Counted from the stretch's first letter, positions 8,598 to 17,249 are shown. The stretch is 64,000 nt of DNA from CAXXOK01 sp964584315 (GCA_964584315.1 CAZOZO010000006.1:35510-99509); one strand, 5' to 3'. Translations and numbers: made by a program. The notes: generated by a model from the sequence alone, not told the origin.

Positions 8598-8939
8598 GGT
8601 AAACCGACGCGCACACGGGCATTTAGCCCTTGTGCGCGTGTACGGGCTGGCAACAAAAAAGCGGAAAAGGATAAACCGCGCGAGGCACGCCAAAAGAAAA
8701 ACATTCTGCAGACAATCGCTGCTGGTGGGAAGGGCATTCCGTTCAGGGAATCGCCTACGGCATGTCCAAGCCTCTGCGCAGTCCTCACTGCCGCCACTGA
8801 TTCACCAAAACAGGGCAAAGTCCCCATTCGTCACCCGGAGCCTTCGCATTTCGGCGAATGGCGGGGTGTATCGTCAGGTGGGGCAAACGGCCTCATACCT
8901 TCGCTGCCATAGCATGGGCAGTCTCCGGGCAAAGTCAAA
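8598..8939. other. intergenic region without a supported gene
   Basis: Several overlapping open frames but no ribosome site plus family match. An imperfect inverted repeat (arms CCATTCG near 8824 and CGAATGG near 8858) is the only structure seen. Confidence 0.5.
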
Positions 8940-8965
8940 GCCCGTCGCTTTGCTCCGCGACGGGC
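8932..8965 (-). terminator. terminator of the YkgJ-type gene
   Basis: 9-bp stem GCCCGTCGC / GCGACGGGC (8940-8948 with 8957-8965), followed on the minus strand by TTTGACTTTG. Confidence 0.6.
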
Positions 8966-9033
8966 ATCATACGCTGCTATGGTTTCCGCTGTCGTACGGC
9001 ACAGACGAGCGTTCGTTTCTGCGGCTGCATCGC

Positions 9034-9585
9034 TCACAGCCTGCGCATCTCATCCACCATGCGCTGCTCGGCCAGCATCATTTCCAGCATGAAGGTGTTG
9101 GCTGCCAGCAACTCGCCCGCCGCCTCCACCGCATGGATGAACGACGCGCCCATGGCGCGCAGGCCGCCTTCTTCCAGCAGCGGACATACCGCCCACGCGC
9201 GGGGGTCAAGCTCCGCCTTTGCCTCCGTGGTGCCATTCGCTTCGTTGGCGATCAGCCGCACCCGCAAGGGGAACACGCGACACGCCAGCGGCCTGTGCTC
9301 ACGCGGGCAGGCCCCCTCGCACACCAGCCGCCAGCCGCCCTTCACCAGCGTATCGTCCGGCTTGAGGGTAAAGGGGAATCCCTCGATGGGCTTGCGATAG
9401 AGGCGATCCTCAAACGGGTAGAGCAGCATGCCATTCTCGCCCGTCTCGTCAGACTGGCAGCAGGCATGGCCGCACAGCCGCCCGCAATCGCTCTTGAGCG
9501 GGGTCTCGCTTTCAAGCAGTGCACGCGCGGCACGCAACGTTTTCAGGGCCGCAGGCGCGGCCAGCAGGTTCAGTATCACGGCCAT
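9034..9585 (-). CDS. YkgJ-type cysteine-cluster protein
   Basis: 183-residue cytosolic protein. Cysteines expected for the YkgJ/zinc-or-iron cluster family are visible: CGRLCGHACC near residue 33, then CEGACPREHRPLACRVFP near residue 92; a cluster-binding role is inferred. The N-terminal ALKTLRAARALLES helix precedes the cluster. Start ATG at 9585 with AGGAGG seven bases upstream; the upstream in-frame Met is not supported by a ribosome site. Monocistronic with its own promoter and terminator. Function of the family is not known; members may be metalloproteins or enzymes modifying other proteins. Confidence 0.75.
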   Translation of the reverse strand: MAVILNLLAAPAALKTLRAARALLESETPLKSDCGRLCGHACCQSDETGENGMLLYPFEDRLYRKPIEGFPFTLKPDDTLVKGGWRLVCEGACPREHRPLACRVFPLRVRLIANEANGTTEAKAELDPRAWAVCPLLEEGGLRAMGASFIHAVEAAGELLAANTFMLEMMLAEQRMVDEMRRL

Positions 9586-9683
9586 AGGCGTACCTCCTGC
9601 CATCCACGGCACAAGTTTGGGTGACGGTTCGCGGCTGCGCAGGCGATCGTGCCCCTCATCCGCGCGCTCGCCACGCCGTCGCC

Positions 9684-9712
9684 ATCATAGCATCGGCGGG
9701 GCGCAAATGCAA
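9684..9712 (-). promoter_or_regulatory. sigma-A promoter of the YkgJ-type gene
   Basis: Minus strand: TTGCAT (9707-9712), 17 bp, TATGAT (9684-9689). Confidence 0.6.
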
Positions 9713-9868
9713 GCCGCAGGGTCATGGCGCATCCTCCCTCCCGCGTTGGCAACGCCGTGCTGAAGCCTACATATCGTTGAATAGATGAAATCTTCCCACG
9801 CACAACGCAACGTGCCCCGCAAGCAATGCGCCTAACGCCGATTTTCGCCGCGCTTAACCCCGCCACGG

Positions 9869-9897
9869 TTGACTTTGCCACCCCGTCGCGGTATCAT
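9869..9897 (+). promoter_or_regulatory. sigma-A promoter of the MFS transporter/GDPD operon
   Basis: TTGACT (9869-9874), 17 bp, TATCAT (9892-9897). Confidence 0.65.
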
Positions 9898-9939
9898 GGC
9901 AGTACAGACGTTCGTTTCATCGAAAAGGAGGAAAACCGC

Positions 9940-11277
9940 TTGAAGCTCGACTACGGCCGCACTTTCCGCGTCGGATTCGCCTTCCTCTCCATATCCGCCT
10001 TCTGGCAGCTGTACGATAACGTGGTGCCGCTGATCCTCAAAAACACGTTCCACGTGCTGGAGGGGCCCACGGGCATCGTCATGGCGCTGGATAACATCCT
10101 CGCGCTGTTCCTGTTGCCGCTGTTCGGCGCCCTGAGCGACCGCACCAAGACCCGCCTTGGCCGCCGCACGCCGTATATCCTGTTCGGCACCGTGGGCGCG
10201 GTGCTGACAATGAACCTGCTGCCCGTCGCCGATACCATCCGCAGCTTTGCGCTGTTCATCCCCGCGCTGGCGATGCTGCTCCTGTTCATGGGCACCTACC
10301 GCTCGCCCGCCGTGGCCCTCATGCCGGACGTGACCCCCAAACCCGTGCGCAGCAAGGGCAACGCCATCATCAACCTGATGGGCGCGCTGGGCGGCATCTT
10401 CACGCTGGTCATGACCAAGGTGCTCGTGAGCCAGCGCATGGACGGTAGCAACAACTACCAGACGCTGTTCAGCGCCGTTTCGGCGCTGATGCTGGCGGCG
10501 GTCGCCATTTTGCTGCTGACCGTGCGGGAGAACAAGCTGGCCGATGAAAACGCCCGCGTGAATGAAGCTTACGACGCGGAGGTAGCCAAAAAGCTGCCGG
10601 AGACCGAGCGCAAGGCAGAGGAGCAGGCGGGCAAAAAGGCGCGCGCCGGCCTCAAGTCGCTCTCGCCCGAGGTGCGCCGCAGCCTTTTGTTCATCCTGGG
10701 TTCTGTTTTCTTCTGGTTCATGGGCTATAACGCCGTAGGCACCGCTTTCACCCGCTATGTGGAGGTGCAGTGGCATTACGACATCAAGGCCGCCAGCGAC
10801 TGCCTGATGATCGCCACTGTCGCCGCCGTGCTCAGCTATCTGCCGGTAGGCCTCCTGTCCGCGCGCTTTGGGCGCAAGCGCATGATCCAGGTAGGCGTCG
10901 TGGTTCTGGCAGCCAGCTTTGCGGTGTTCGGGCTGTTTACGACTTTCAGCCCCCTCCTGTACGGCGTGTTCGCGCTGGTGGGCATCGCGTGGGCCACCAT
11001 CAACGTCAACAGCTACCCCATGGTGGTAGAGATCAGCAAGGCCGGCGACGTGGGCGAGTTCACGGGGTACTATTACACGTTCAGCATGGCGGCGCAGATC
11101 ATCACGCCCATCCTGAGCGGCTACCTGATGCAGCACCTGGGCTACCAGACGCTTGCGCCCTACGCGGCGGTCATGGTGGCGGTGTCGCTTTTAACCATCT
11201 CGCTCAGCAAGCATGGCGACGCCAAGCCCGACGCGCCCAAAAGCAAGCTGGAAGCCTTCGACGTGGGGGATGATTAA
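9940..11277 (+). CDS. MFS transporter
   Basis: Polytopic major facilitator of 445 residues with about 12 hydrophobic segments. The loop-2 signature GALSDRTKTRLGRRTPY near residue 60 is of the type seen in the SLC45/GPH-like sugar carriers, which suggests sugar or glycoside uptake; the substrate is not known. A charged cytosolic central loop (ENARVNEAYDAEVAKKLPETE...) joins the two halves. The start is a TTG at 9940 preceded by AAAGGAGG at the right distance; the open frame extends upstream through the promoter and is not real there. Its stop is followed directly by the ATG of the phosphodiesterase gene, so the two are co-translated. Confidence 0.85.
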   Translation: MKLDYGRTFRVGFAFLSISAFWQLYDNVVPLILKNTFHVLEGPTGIVMALDNILALFLLPLFGALSDRTKTRLGRRTPYILFGTVGAVLTMNLLPVADTIRSFALFIPALAMLLLFMGTYRSPAVALMPDVTPKPVRSKGNAIINLMGALGGIFTLVMTKVLVSQRMDGSNNYQTLFSAVSALMLAAVAILLLTVRENKLADENARVNEAYDAEVAKKLPETERKAEEQAGKKARAGLKSLSPEVRRSLLFILGSVFFWFMGYNAVGTAFTRYVEVQWHYDIKAASDCLMIATVAAVLSYLPVGLLSARFGRKRMIQVGVVVLAASFAVFGLFTTFSPLLYGVFALVGIAWATINVNSYPMVVEISKAGDVGEFTGYYYTFSMAAQIITPILSGYLMQHLGYQTLAPYAAVMVAVSLLTISLSKHGDAKPDAPKSKLEAFDVGDD

Positions 11278-12126
11278 ATGCCTTGGTATGCCTGGCTCTT
11301 TGTGGCGCTGGCCGCGCTGTGCGCGCTGTACCTGTTTTTGGTCGCGCCGCGCCGGGTAAGGCCGGACGCCTCCGCCCTCGTGGGCAGGCTGTATGCCCAC
11401 CGCGGCCTGCACGATGGAAACCGCACCGTGTTTGAAAACAGCGCGGAGGCTTTCCGCCGCGCGGTGGACGCGGGCTACGGCATCGAGCTGGACGTGCAGC
11501 TCACGCTGGACGGCGTGCTGGTCGTGCATCACGACGGCGACACCGTCCGTGTGTGCGGCCAGTCCGCGGTGATCCGGCAGACGAAGTATGACGAGCTGCC
11601 CCATTTGCCGGACGGTACCCCCATCCCGCGCTTCGCGGACGTGCTCGCTTTGGTCGGCGGCTGCGCGCCGCTGATCGTGGAGGTCAAGCAGTATGGCAGC
11701 CCTGCGGGCAATGCCGCCGCGGCGCTTGCGCTGCTCAAGGACTACCGCGGCCCGTACTGCGTGGAGTCCTTCCACCCGATGGCGGTGCGCTATTTCCGCA
11801 AAACCGCGCCGGGCATCCTGCGCGGGCAGCTAGCCCCGGGCGGTAAACGCGACCCCGCCGAGGTAAGCCGCGCGGTCCACATCGCGCTCAAGTACCTACT
11901 TTTCAACGTGCTCTCGCGTCCGCACTTCGTGGCGTACCAAAGCGCGAGCGACCGCAACCTGTCCATGTGGCTGATGAAGAAGGTGTTCCGCCCGCTGTTG
12001 GCTGCGTGGACGGTTCGCAGCCAGCCGGAGCTGGACAGGGTGCGCAGGGATTATCAAATGCCCATCTTTGAACTGTTCACCCCCGATAGGGTGGCGGCGC
12101 CAGCCAAAGAAACCAGCCGCGCCTGA
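11278..12126 (+). CDS. glycerophosphodiester phosphodiesterase family protein
   Basis: 282 residues with one N-terminal hydrophobic segment (WLFVALAALCALYLFLVAP) and a GDPD TIM-barrel domain. Catalytic pattern visible: AHRGLHDGNRTVFENS near residue 40, ELDVQLTLDGVLVVHHD near 70 (Glu, Asp metal ligands and the second His), and EVKQYG near 138. It would hydrolyse glycerophosphodiesters, such as deacylated phospholipids or teichoic-acid fragments, to glycerol-3-phosphate and an alcohol. The membrane anchor suggests a membrane site. It starts at the base after the transporter stop codon, so the two probably work together in uptake and use of a phosphodiester or polyol. Confidence 0.88.
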   Translation: MPWYAWLFVALAALCALYLFLVAPRRVRPDASALVGRLYAHRGLHDGNRTVFENSAEAFRRAVDAGYGIELDVQLTLDGVLVVHHDGDTVRVCGQSAVIRQTKYDELPHLPDGTPIPRFADVLALVGGCAPLIVEVKQYGSPAGNAAAALALLKDYRGPYCVESFHPMAVRYFRKTAPGILRGQLAPGGKRDPAEVSRAVHIALKYLLFNVLSRPHFVAYQSASDRNLSMWLMKKVFRPLLAAWTVRSQPELDRVRRDYQMPIFELFTPDRVAAPAKETSRA

Positions 12127-12215
12127 ACCCCGCCGCCACCCCGCAGGCCAGTCCAAGGCGGCGCTAGGGTTTGCCCCACGCGCCGTGTCAAGCGAACCAA
12201 AGGGAGCGAGGAACC

Positions 12216-13448
12216 ATGACGTTTGAGGAACTCTATCAGCGGATGCTGAAAAACGCCGTGAAGGGAACGGAAGAGCCCATCAACCCCGCTGATGTGAACC
12301 CACACCAGCTGGACTGCCTGTTGCACCCAGACAGGCACGCCGCCGTTTGGCGTGTGGCCGATTGCGGCGGCTGCGGCAACCAGTCCGCCTGCGCCGCCGC
12401 CTGCCTGTTCAAGGCCATCCACCACAAGGAGGATGGCAGCGTCTACATCGACCCCACGCAGTGCGTGGGCTGCGAGAGCTGCATCGAGGCATGCCAGAGC
12501 GGCGCCCTTACCGCCAGCCGCGATGTGCTGCCCGCGCTGCACGCTGTCAAGCACGCCAAGGGGCCGGTATACGCGCTCATCGCGCCCGCGTTCCACGGGC
12601 AGTTCTCCGCCGATGTCACGCCCGGCAAGCTGCGCTCCGCCTTCAAGCTGCTGGGCTTTGAGGGCATGGTGGAGGTGGCGCTGTTTGCCGATGTGCTCAC
12701 CCTGAAGGAAGCGCTGGAGTTTGACCACAACATCCACACCGAGGACGACTACCAGCTGACCAGTTGCTGCTGCCCCATGTGGATCGCCATGCTCAAAAAG
12801 GTATACCATGAACTGATGCCCCACGTGCCCGGCGCGGTGTCGCCCATGGTCGCGGCGGGCCGCACCATCAAGATTTTGCACCCGGATTCGCTCACCATCT
12901 TCATTGGCCCGTGCATCGCCAAAAAGGCCGAGGCGCGCGAGCCCGACCTGGTGGGCGCAGTGAATTATGTGCTCACCTTTCAGGAGGTGCAAGACATCTT
13001 CGCCGCCGCCGATATCCACCCCGAAACCCTTGAGGACAGCGAACGCGACCACTCCTCCCGCGCGGGGCGCATCTATGCGCGGGCAGGCGGCGTGAGCGAG
13101 GCCGTGCAGGCCACCGTGAACCAGCTGCACCCCGGCCGCGGCATCCAGATCCGCACCCGCACGGCGGCGGGCATCCCCGCCTGCCGGGCGATGATCGAGG
13201 CCATCCGTGCAGGCGAGCGCGACGCGAACTTCTTCGAGGGCATGGGCTGCGTGGGCGGCTGCGTGGGCGGTCCTAAGGCGATTTTGCCCCGCGAGGAAGG
13301 CCGCGTGAACGTGGAGCGCTACGGCGGCGAGGCCGAGTACCCCACCCCGCTGCAAAACCCCTATGTGCTGGAGCTGCTCAACCAGCTGGGGTTTGACACC
13401 GTCGAGACATTTCTGACCCAGAGCGAGATCTTCAACCGGCAGCTGTAA
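12216..13448 (+). CDS. monomeric [FeFe] hydrogenase, group B-like
   Basis: 410-residue iron-only hydrogenase that would interconvert protons and H2 with ferredoxin-type electrons. An N-terminal two-cluster ferredoxin domain is visible: CGGCGNQSACAAAC near residue 49 and CVGCESCIEAC near 84. The H-cluster domain shows L1 TSCCCPMW near residue 183, L2 GPCIAKKAE near 231 and L3 EGMGCVGGCVGG near 341. The triple-Cys L1 and the GPC form of L2 fit group B (Clostridium CpIII-like) rather than the classic group A enzyme. It lacks NADH- or NADPH-linked partner subunits in its neighbourhood and no HydEFG maturases occur in the window. ATG at 12216 has GGGAGCGAGG upstream. It ends at a strong terminator. 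Confidence 0.9.
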   Translation: MTFEELYQRMLKNAVKGTEEPINPADVNPHQLDCLLHPDRHAAVWRVADCGGCGNQSACAAACLFKAIHHKEDGSVYIDPTQCVGCESCIEACQSGALTASRDVLPALHAVKHAKGPVYALIAPAFHGQFSADVTPGKLRSAFKLLGFEGMVEVALFADVLTLKEALEFDHNIHTEDDYQLTSCCCPMWIAMLKKVYHELMPHVPGAVSPMVAAGRTIKILHPDSLTIFIGPCIAKKAEAREPDLVGAVNYVLTFQEVQDIFAAADIHPETLEDSERDHSSRAGRIYARAGGVSEAVQATVNQLHPGRGIQIRTRTAAGIPACRAMIEAIRAGERDANFFEGMGCVGGCVGGPKAILPREEGRVNVERYGGEAEYPTPLQNPYVLELLNQLGFDTVETFLTQSEIFNRQL

Positions 13449-13479
13449 CGCGGCCAAGCCGCAGGCACAGGCGCAAAAG

Positions 13480-13517
13480 GCACGCCCCGCAAACCATGCG
13501 CGGGGCGTGCTTTTTTT
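13480..13517 (+). terminator. rho-independent terminator of the hydrogenase gene
   Basis: 11-bp stem GCACGCCCCGC / GCGGGGCGTGC followed by seven T. Confidence 0.92.
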
Positions 13518-13561
13518 GTCGTTTTGTCAAGCGGTTTCGGCCTCCCCCGTTTCCCGCCGCG

Positions 13562-14434
13562 CTAGAAGATCGCCTTGGGCTGGGGCGAATTGTGCGAAAG
13601 CTTACGGTACCGAAGGGGCGACATCTCGTGCCGCTGCTTGAACAGGTGGTAGAAGTGCGAGAGGTTGTCAAACCCGATATCCATCGCGATATCGATGATC
13701 TCATCGCCCGTGTAGATCAGCCGCAGCGCAGCCTCGTCCAGCCGGATGGCGTTGAGGAAGCGTGTGGGCGACGTGTCCAGATACTTGCGGAACGCGCGGC
13801 ACAGGTGCTCCGGCGTGTATTTGGATATCTCGTACATCGCGGGCAGGCCGCGCGCATAGTTCTCCTTCTTTTGCATCTCCAGCACCAAAAAGCGCAGCCA
13901 CTCGGGATAGTCGAGGTGGTCGCTCAGCATCGTTTGGTGGAAAAAGCAGCTGAGCACATCCAGCGCCGTGATGCGAAACAGCGTATTATATCGATCCAGG
14001 TCGCCCTTGGGAAAGAGCATGAGCGTATTGAGCGATTCCAGCACGCGGTCAAACTCGTTTCCCGTGATCTCGCAATGGCGCGGATACTCCCCCGTGGAGG
14101 AGAGCACGCTGTCGAACCCCTCCCCCAGAAAGCCTACTACCTTCTGGATCACTTCCTCGGTCACGATCAGGTTCAAAAAGCGGAAATCCGGCGACATGGG
14201 CGGCAGGTAGCAGTGCTCGTCCTCTGGCCGCAGCAGCACCATGCTGCCCTTTTGCAGGGGCGCGGCCACGGTGTTGGCCAGGTGCACGGCCTGCCCCTCC
14301 AGCACGAGGAACACCTCGTAATAGTTGTGCGTATGCTGGAAGCCCATCTGCGCCTGATTGCTGATGACCGTGCAATAGCCGCTGCAATACGGGTCCACAT
14401 ACTGGTTGGCGGATAAGACCGGCGCGTTGCCCAT
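13562..14434 (-). CDS. AraC-family transcriptional regulator with cupin sensor
   Basis: 290 residues. The N-terminal half is an AraC-type cupin (HTHNYYEVFLVLEGQ near residue 34), probably binding a small molecule, perhaps a sugar. The C-terminal half has two helix-turn-helix units ending in the AraC signature IAMDIGFDNLSHFYHLFKQ near residue 250 and SPLRYRK. ATG at 14434 has GGAGG upstream. Monocistronic with its own TTGCCG/TACAAT promoter. Flanked by the hydrogenase and the TfoX-C protein; no obvious target operon next to it, so the regulon is unknown. Confidence 0.9.
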   Translation of the reverse strand: MGNAPVLSANQYVDPYCSGYCTVISNQAQMGFQHTHNYYEVFLVLEGQAVHLANTVAAPLQKGSMVLLRPEDEHCYLPPMSPDFRFLNLIVTEEVIQKVVGFLGEGFDSVLSSTGEYPRHCEITGNEFDRVLESLNTLMLFPKGDLDRYNTLFRITALDVLSCFFHQTMLSDHLDYPEWLRFLVLEMQKKENYARGLPAMYEISKYTPEHLCRAFRKYLDTSPTRFLNAIRLDEAALRLIYTGDEIIDIAMDIGFDNLSHFYHLFKQRHEMSPLRYRKLSHNSPQPKAIF

Positions 14435-14454
14435 ACCGTCACCTCCCTGCGGCT

Positions 14455-14483
14455 ATTGTACCACATTGATGACGCTTCGGCAA
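14455..14483 (-). promoter_or_regulatory. sigma-A promoter of the AraC-family gene
   Basis: Minus strand: TTGCCG (14478-14483), 17 bp, TACAAT (14455-14460). Confidence 0.6.
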
Positions 14484-14506
14484 AATATTCCGCTGTACAT
14501 AAGCAA

Positions 14507-14537
14507 ACCGGCGTTGGCAACATTCGCCCACGCCGGT
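14507..14537 (-). terminator. terminator-like hairpin after the TfoX-C gene
   Basis: 8-bp stem ACCGGCGT / ACGCCGGT with an inner GGC/GCC pair, T-rich on both sides. Confidence 0.6.
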
Positions 14538-14558
14538 CATTTTTGTATTCCGTTGCGC

Positions 14559-14816
14559 TTATAGCTTGTGCTGTTGGTAAAACGCCTTCAACTCGGCCTT
14601 GCGCGCCTCGGGCAGCGCGGTTTTCCGCACGCCCTGTATGGCGCCCTCCATGCCCAGCAGGCGATGGATGCATGCGGATGCATCCACGCACTGGATGCGC
14701 AGCCAGGCTTCCTCCGCGCCCACGGCTTTCAGCTCCTCCGGCGTGGTGATGCCCACGTCGATCAACTGCTGCTCCACGACCGGCCCAATGTTGTGCATTT
14801 CGGCCAAAAGACCCAT
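14559..14816 (-). CDS. TfoX C-terminal domain protein
   Basis: 85-residue stand-alone TfoX-C domain: IGPVVEQQLIDVGITTPEELKAVGAEEAWLRI, a helix-hairpin-helix-like fold related to the C-terminal half of the competence regulator TfoX/Sxy. The N-terminal TfoX domain is missing, as in many Firmicutes. The ATG at 14816 follows GGAAGGG; a longer in-frame Met upstream would cross the promoter. Function of these single-domain proteins is not established. Confidence 0.82.
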   Translation of the reverse strand: MGLLAEMHNIGPVVEQQLIDVGITTPEELKAVGAEEAWLRIQCVDASACIHRLLGMEGAIQGVRKTALPEARKAELKAFYQQHKL

Positions 14817-14869
14817 AGGGAACCCTTCCTTTCGCTCCAGCGACAGCAACGCTCGCTTGCGACGCGCAC

Positions 14870-14898
14870 AGTATAGCATTACAGCCCTTGCTTTGCAA
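14870..14898 (-). promoter_or_regulatory. sigma-A promoter of the TfoX-C gene
   Basis: Minus strand: TTGCAA (14893-14898), 17 bp, TATACT (14870-14875). Confidence 0.65.
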
Positions 14899-14958
14899 GC
14901 GTTTACAGGCAATTTGCGAACGTTTGTTTTCATTTTTTACGGCGCACACATGTTGCCC

Positions 14959-14987
14959 TTGCGGCGGCCTTGCGGGCGTGGTACACT
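14959..14987 (+). promoter_or_regulatory. sigma-A promoter of the SDR gene
   Basis: TTGCGG (14959-14964), 17 bp, TACACT (14982-14987). Confidence 0.55.
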
Positions 14988-15080
14988 CGCCCTGTGCGGC
15001 ACGGGCGGTCGCCCGCGGTCAACATCGTTCACATCGAAACAGGCGCGCCTGTCTTTGCGCGCTCAAGGAGGTATCGCCCG

Positions 15081-15788
15081 ATGGATATGCAGGGGAAGGT
15101 AGCGGTGGTCACGGGTGGGGCGCGCGGCATCGGCAAGGCCATCTGCGACGCTTTCCGCGCCCGCGGCGCGACCGTCCATACCATGGACATGCTGCCCTGC
15201 GACGGCTATCAGGGCGATATCGGCGACGAAGCGGCGCTCGGCGGCTTTGTGGATCACGTGCTCGCACAGACCCCCGAGGTGGATTACCTTATCAACAACG
15301 CCATGCTCACGCGCGGCGGGCTGGATACCTGCGGGTTTGACGATTTCAACTATGTGCTGCGCGTGGGCGTAGCCGCACCCTATTACCTGACCCGTCGCCT
15401 GATGGGCGCGTTTCGCGCGGGTGGAGCCATCGTGAACATCTCCAGCACCCGCTGCCTGATGAGCCAGCCCAATACCGAGAGCTATACCGCCGCCAAGGGC
15501 GGCATCACCGCACTTACGCACGCGCTGGCCGTAACGCTTGCGGGCAAAGTGCGCGTGAACGCCATTGCCCCCGGATGGATCGACACCACCGGCAGCGTGT
15601 TTGGCGACGCGGATCGCCTGCAGCACCCCGTGGGGCGGGTGGGCACCCCGCAGGATATCGTGAACGCCGTGCTGTTCCTCTGTGGGGAAGAGAGCAGCTT
15701 TATCACCGGCCAGCTGCTGCCCGTGGATGGCGGCATGACTAGGCTGATGGTCTACCATGGAGACGAGGGTTGGACGTACCTGCCCTGA
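15081..15788 (+). CDS. SDR family oxidoreductase
   Basis: 235-residue short-chain dehydrogenase/reductase. Cofactor motif TGGARGIGKA near residue 11; an acidic residue after strand 2 (TMDML) favours NAD(H). NNAM replaces the usual NNAG. Catalytic Ser in NISSTR near residue 120 and YTAAK near 136 are present, so it should be active. The C-terminal VDGGMT motif is typical of the family. The substrate is unknown. ATG at 15081 has AAGGAGG upstream; it has its own promoter and terminator. Confidence 0.88.
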   Translation: MDMQGKVAVVTGGARGIGKAICDAFRARGATVHTMDMLPCDGYQGDIGDEAALGGFVDHVLAQTPEVDYLINNAMLTRGGLDTCGFDDFNYVLRVGVAAPYYLTRRLMGAFRAGGAIVNISSTRCLMSQPNTESYTAAKGGITALTHALAVTLAGKVRVNAIAPGWIDTTGSVFGDADRLQHPVGRVGTPQDIVNAVLFLCGEESSFITGQLLPVDGGMTRLMVYHGDEGWTYLP

Positions 15789-15809
15789 GCCTTGAATCGA
15801 TCACGATCA

Positions 15810-15856
15810 AAACGGGACGCGCACACCGCAAGGGTCTGCGCGTCCCGTTTGTTTTT
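15810..15856. terminator. terminator hairpin
   Basis: 14-bp stem AAACGGGACGCGCA / TGCGCGTCCCGTTT then GTTTTT; it serves the SDR gene and probably, in reverse, the FMN-binding gene. Confidence 0.88.
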
Positions 15857-15881
15857 CAGTATGAGGGTGATGGAAACCGTC

Positions 15882-16310
15882 TCAGCGCCCGTCGGTCAGG
15901 GCGTTTTCGACCGCCTTGAGGTATGCCTTGCTGTCGATGGTCGCGCTGGCGACCGTATCGACCGCCGTGCTCTGCGCGGCCAGCACTTCGCCTCGCAGGG
16001 CTGTGATGGTTGCCTCCTTGGCGAGCACCTGCGGCTTGACCACCTGAATGTCCCGGATGGTCTGATCCTTGACGGTCACGGCCACGGTGTTGCTGAAGCG
16101 GAACGCCGCATAGTCGCCGGTGTAGGTTCCGTCCGCCAGACCCGCGGCATTCACGCCCGCAAGGGTCAGGTCATACGTGGGTTGCCTGCCCAGCAGCGCG
16201 AAGCCCATCATCCCGCCGATCAGCAGCGCCAGCACACTCACGACGGTCAGCGCCACTATCAGTATTTTGGGCATCTTCCGGCCCATGTTGCGCGTCTGCG
16301 CCATGGTCAT
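15882..16310 (-). CDS. membrane-anchored FMN-binding domain protein (module 1)
   Basis: 142 residues: a short basic N-terminus, one membrane segment (ILIVALTVVSVLALLIGGMMGF, about residues 16-37), then a single FMN_bind domain predicted outside the membrane. The flavinylation region reads VDTVASATIDS near residue 116; in this family ApbE attaches FMN covalently to the Thr of a (S/A)(G/A)AT motif, and SAT fits loosely. Probable role: carrying electrons across or along the membrane face. Its ATG overlaps the flavodoxin stop (ATGA), so the two are translationally coupled. Same architecture as the protein at 20043-20429. Confidence 0.85.
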   Translation of the reverse strand: MTMAQTRNMGRKMPKILIVALTVVSVLALLIGGMMGFALLGRQPTYDLTLAGVNAAGLADGTYTGDYAAFRFSNTVAVTVKDQTIRDIQVVKPQVLAKEATITALRGEVLAAQSTAVDTVASATIDSKAYLKAVENALTDGR

Positions 16311-16804
16311 TCCCCCTCCTTGTCGATCGCGGCGCCCAGCACCCCGATGGCCTCGCCGCTCAGGGCGGGCTTTACTTCGCAGTGCTTAAGGTATTGGCCC
16401 AGGCCAAAGCGCGCCAACGCGCCCAGCCTGTCCAGCCGTATTTCGCCGCCAACATGTCGATACAGCACGATATGCTCCATCACGCCCGCGGGCAGCTCCT
16501 TGCGCAGGTAACCGATCTCCTCCTGCTCGCTGCCGATGCCGCAGGTGAACAGGAACAGCTTTTTGCCACGCAGTAGCGCCTCGTTTTCGCGGCAGAAGGC
16601 GGCCAGCTCGCGCCGGGGCCTGCCACAATACATGCCCGTGCCCAACACGATGATGTCGTAGGCGCGCAGGTCAAGCTCAGCGGCGCGCGGTTTCTTGCTC
16701 AGGTCATAAAGGCTGAACGGCTTCGTAAGCCGTTTGGCCAGCAACGCCGCAGCGTCCGCGGTGGTGCCGGTCTTGGTCGCGTAGGCGATGAGTACCTTCC
16801 CCAT
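16307..16804 (-). CDS. flavodoxin domain protein (module 1)
   Basis: 165-residue cytosolic flavodoxin-like protein. FMN phosphate-binding loop AYATKTGTTADAA near residue 7 is clear, followed by DIIVLGTGMYCGRPR near 50 and a LFTCGIG segment near 89. It resembles the Flavodoxin_5/protoporphyrinogen-oxidase-like (HemG-type) group. It probably exchanges electrons with the membrane FMN-binding protein encoded directly after it. ATG at 16804 has GAAGGAG upstream. Transcribed from a TetR-operator promoter (16912-16940) divergent from a tetR gene. The 100-base leader contains a 10-bp hairpin. Confidence 0.87.
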   Translation of the reverse strand: MGKVLIAYATKTGTTADAAALLAKRLTKPFSLYDLSKKPRAAELDLRAYDIIVLGTGMYCGRPRRELAAFCRENEALLRGKKLFLFTCGIGSEQEEIGYLRKELPAGVMEHIVLYRHVGGEIRLDRLGALARFGLGQYLKHCEVKPALSGEAIGVLGAAIDKEGE

Positions 16805-16859
16805 GGTTTCCACTCCTTCAAGGTTGACGATTGTTTGACATGATGCGTCGCAGGTCACC

Positions 16860-16886
16860 CGAAAGCGTTTGTTCACAACGCTTTCG
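16860..16886 (-). other. inverted repeat in the flavodoxin leader
   Basis: 10-bp perfect arms CGAAAGCGTT / AACGCTTTCG with a 7-base loop, lying between the promoter and the flavodoxin start. It could be an RNA hairpin or a protein site. Confidence 0.5.
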
Positions 16887-16892
16887 CGCGTA

Positions 16893-16907
16893 ACTAACGA
16901 CGTTAGT
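16893..16907. promoter_or_regulatory. TetR-type operator, copy 1
   Basis: Palindrome ACTAAC-GAC-GTTAGT, just downstream of the -10 of the flavodoxin promoter (near +5 to +19). Same arms as copies at 16919 and 17257. Confidence 0.75.
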
Positions 16908-16911
16908 CCGA

Positions 16912-16940
16912 AGTATAGACTAACAATGTTAGTTTGTCAA
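16912..16940 (-). promoter_or_regulatory. flavodoxin operon promoter with TetR operator copy 2 in its spacer
   Basis: Minus strand consensus TTGACA (16935-16940), 17 bp, TATACT (16912-16917). The palindrome ACTAAC-AAT-GTTAGT (16919-16933) fills the spacer, so repressor and RNA polymerase cannot bind together. Confidence 0.8.
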
Positions 16941-17249
16941 TAGGCCTAATAAGAAAATTTTGAAAACTATCCACCCACATCTGTTTTGCATGAAAGCGTC
17001 GTAAGCGTTTCTTCTAATAGGTTTCTTCCGGTATCTCAGCATTGAACCGTGTTGGCATAACGATCATGGACACCCAAAACCGCTATTTCCCTGGGTGCAT
17101 ACAAAAGTAAGGGCCCACGGGTCGCCGGGGTCGTTGGCGTTATCTGCCCACTCGCTGTTATTTTGTCTCACGGTTCAGGTCGTCCGGTACGTTGCCAGGC
17201 GCAGCTTGTAGCGTGTTCTGCTCATATCCATACATTCTCCGCCTAAACC
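16941..17249. other. AT-richer divergent intergenic region
   Basis: About 310 bases between two operator-carrying promoters. No open frame with a ribosome site, RNA gene or repeat was recognised. Confidence 0.5.
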
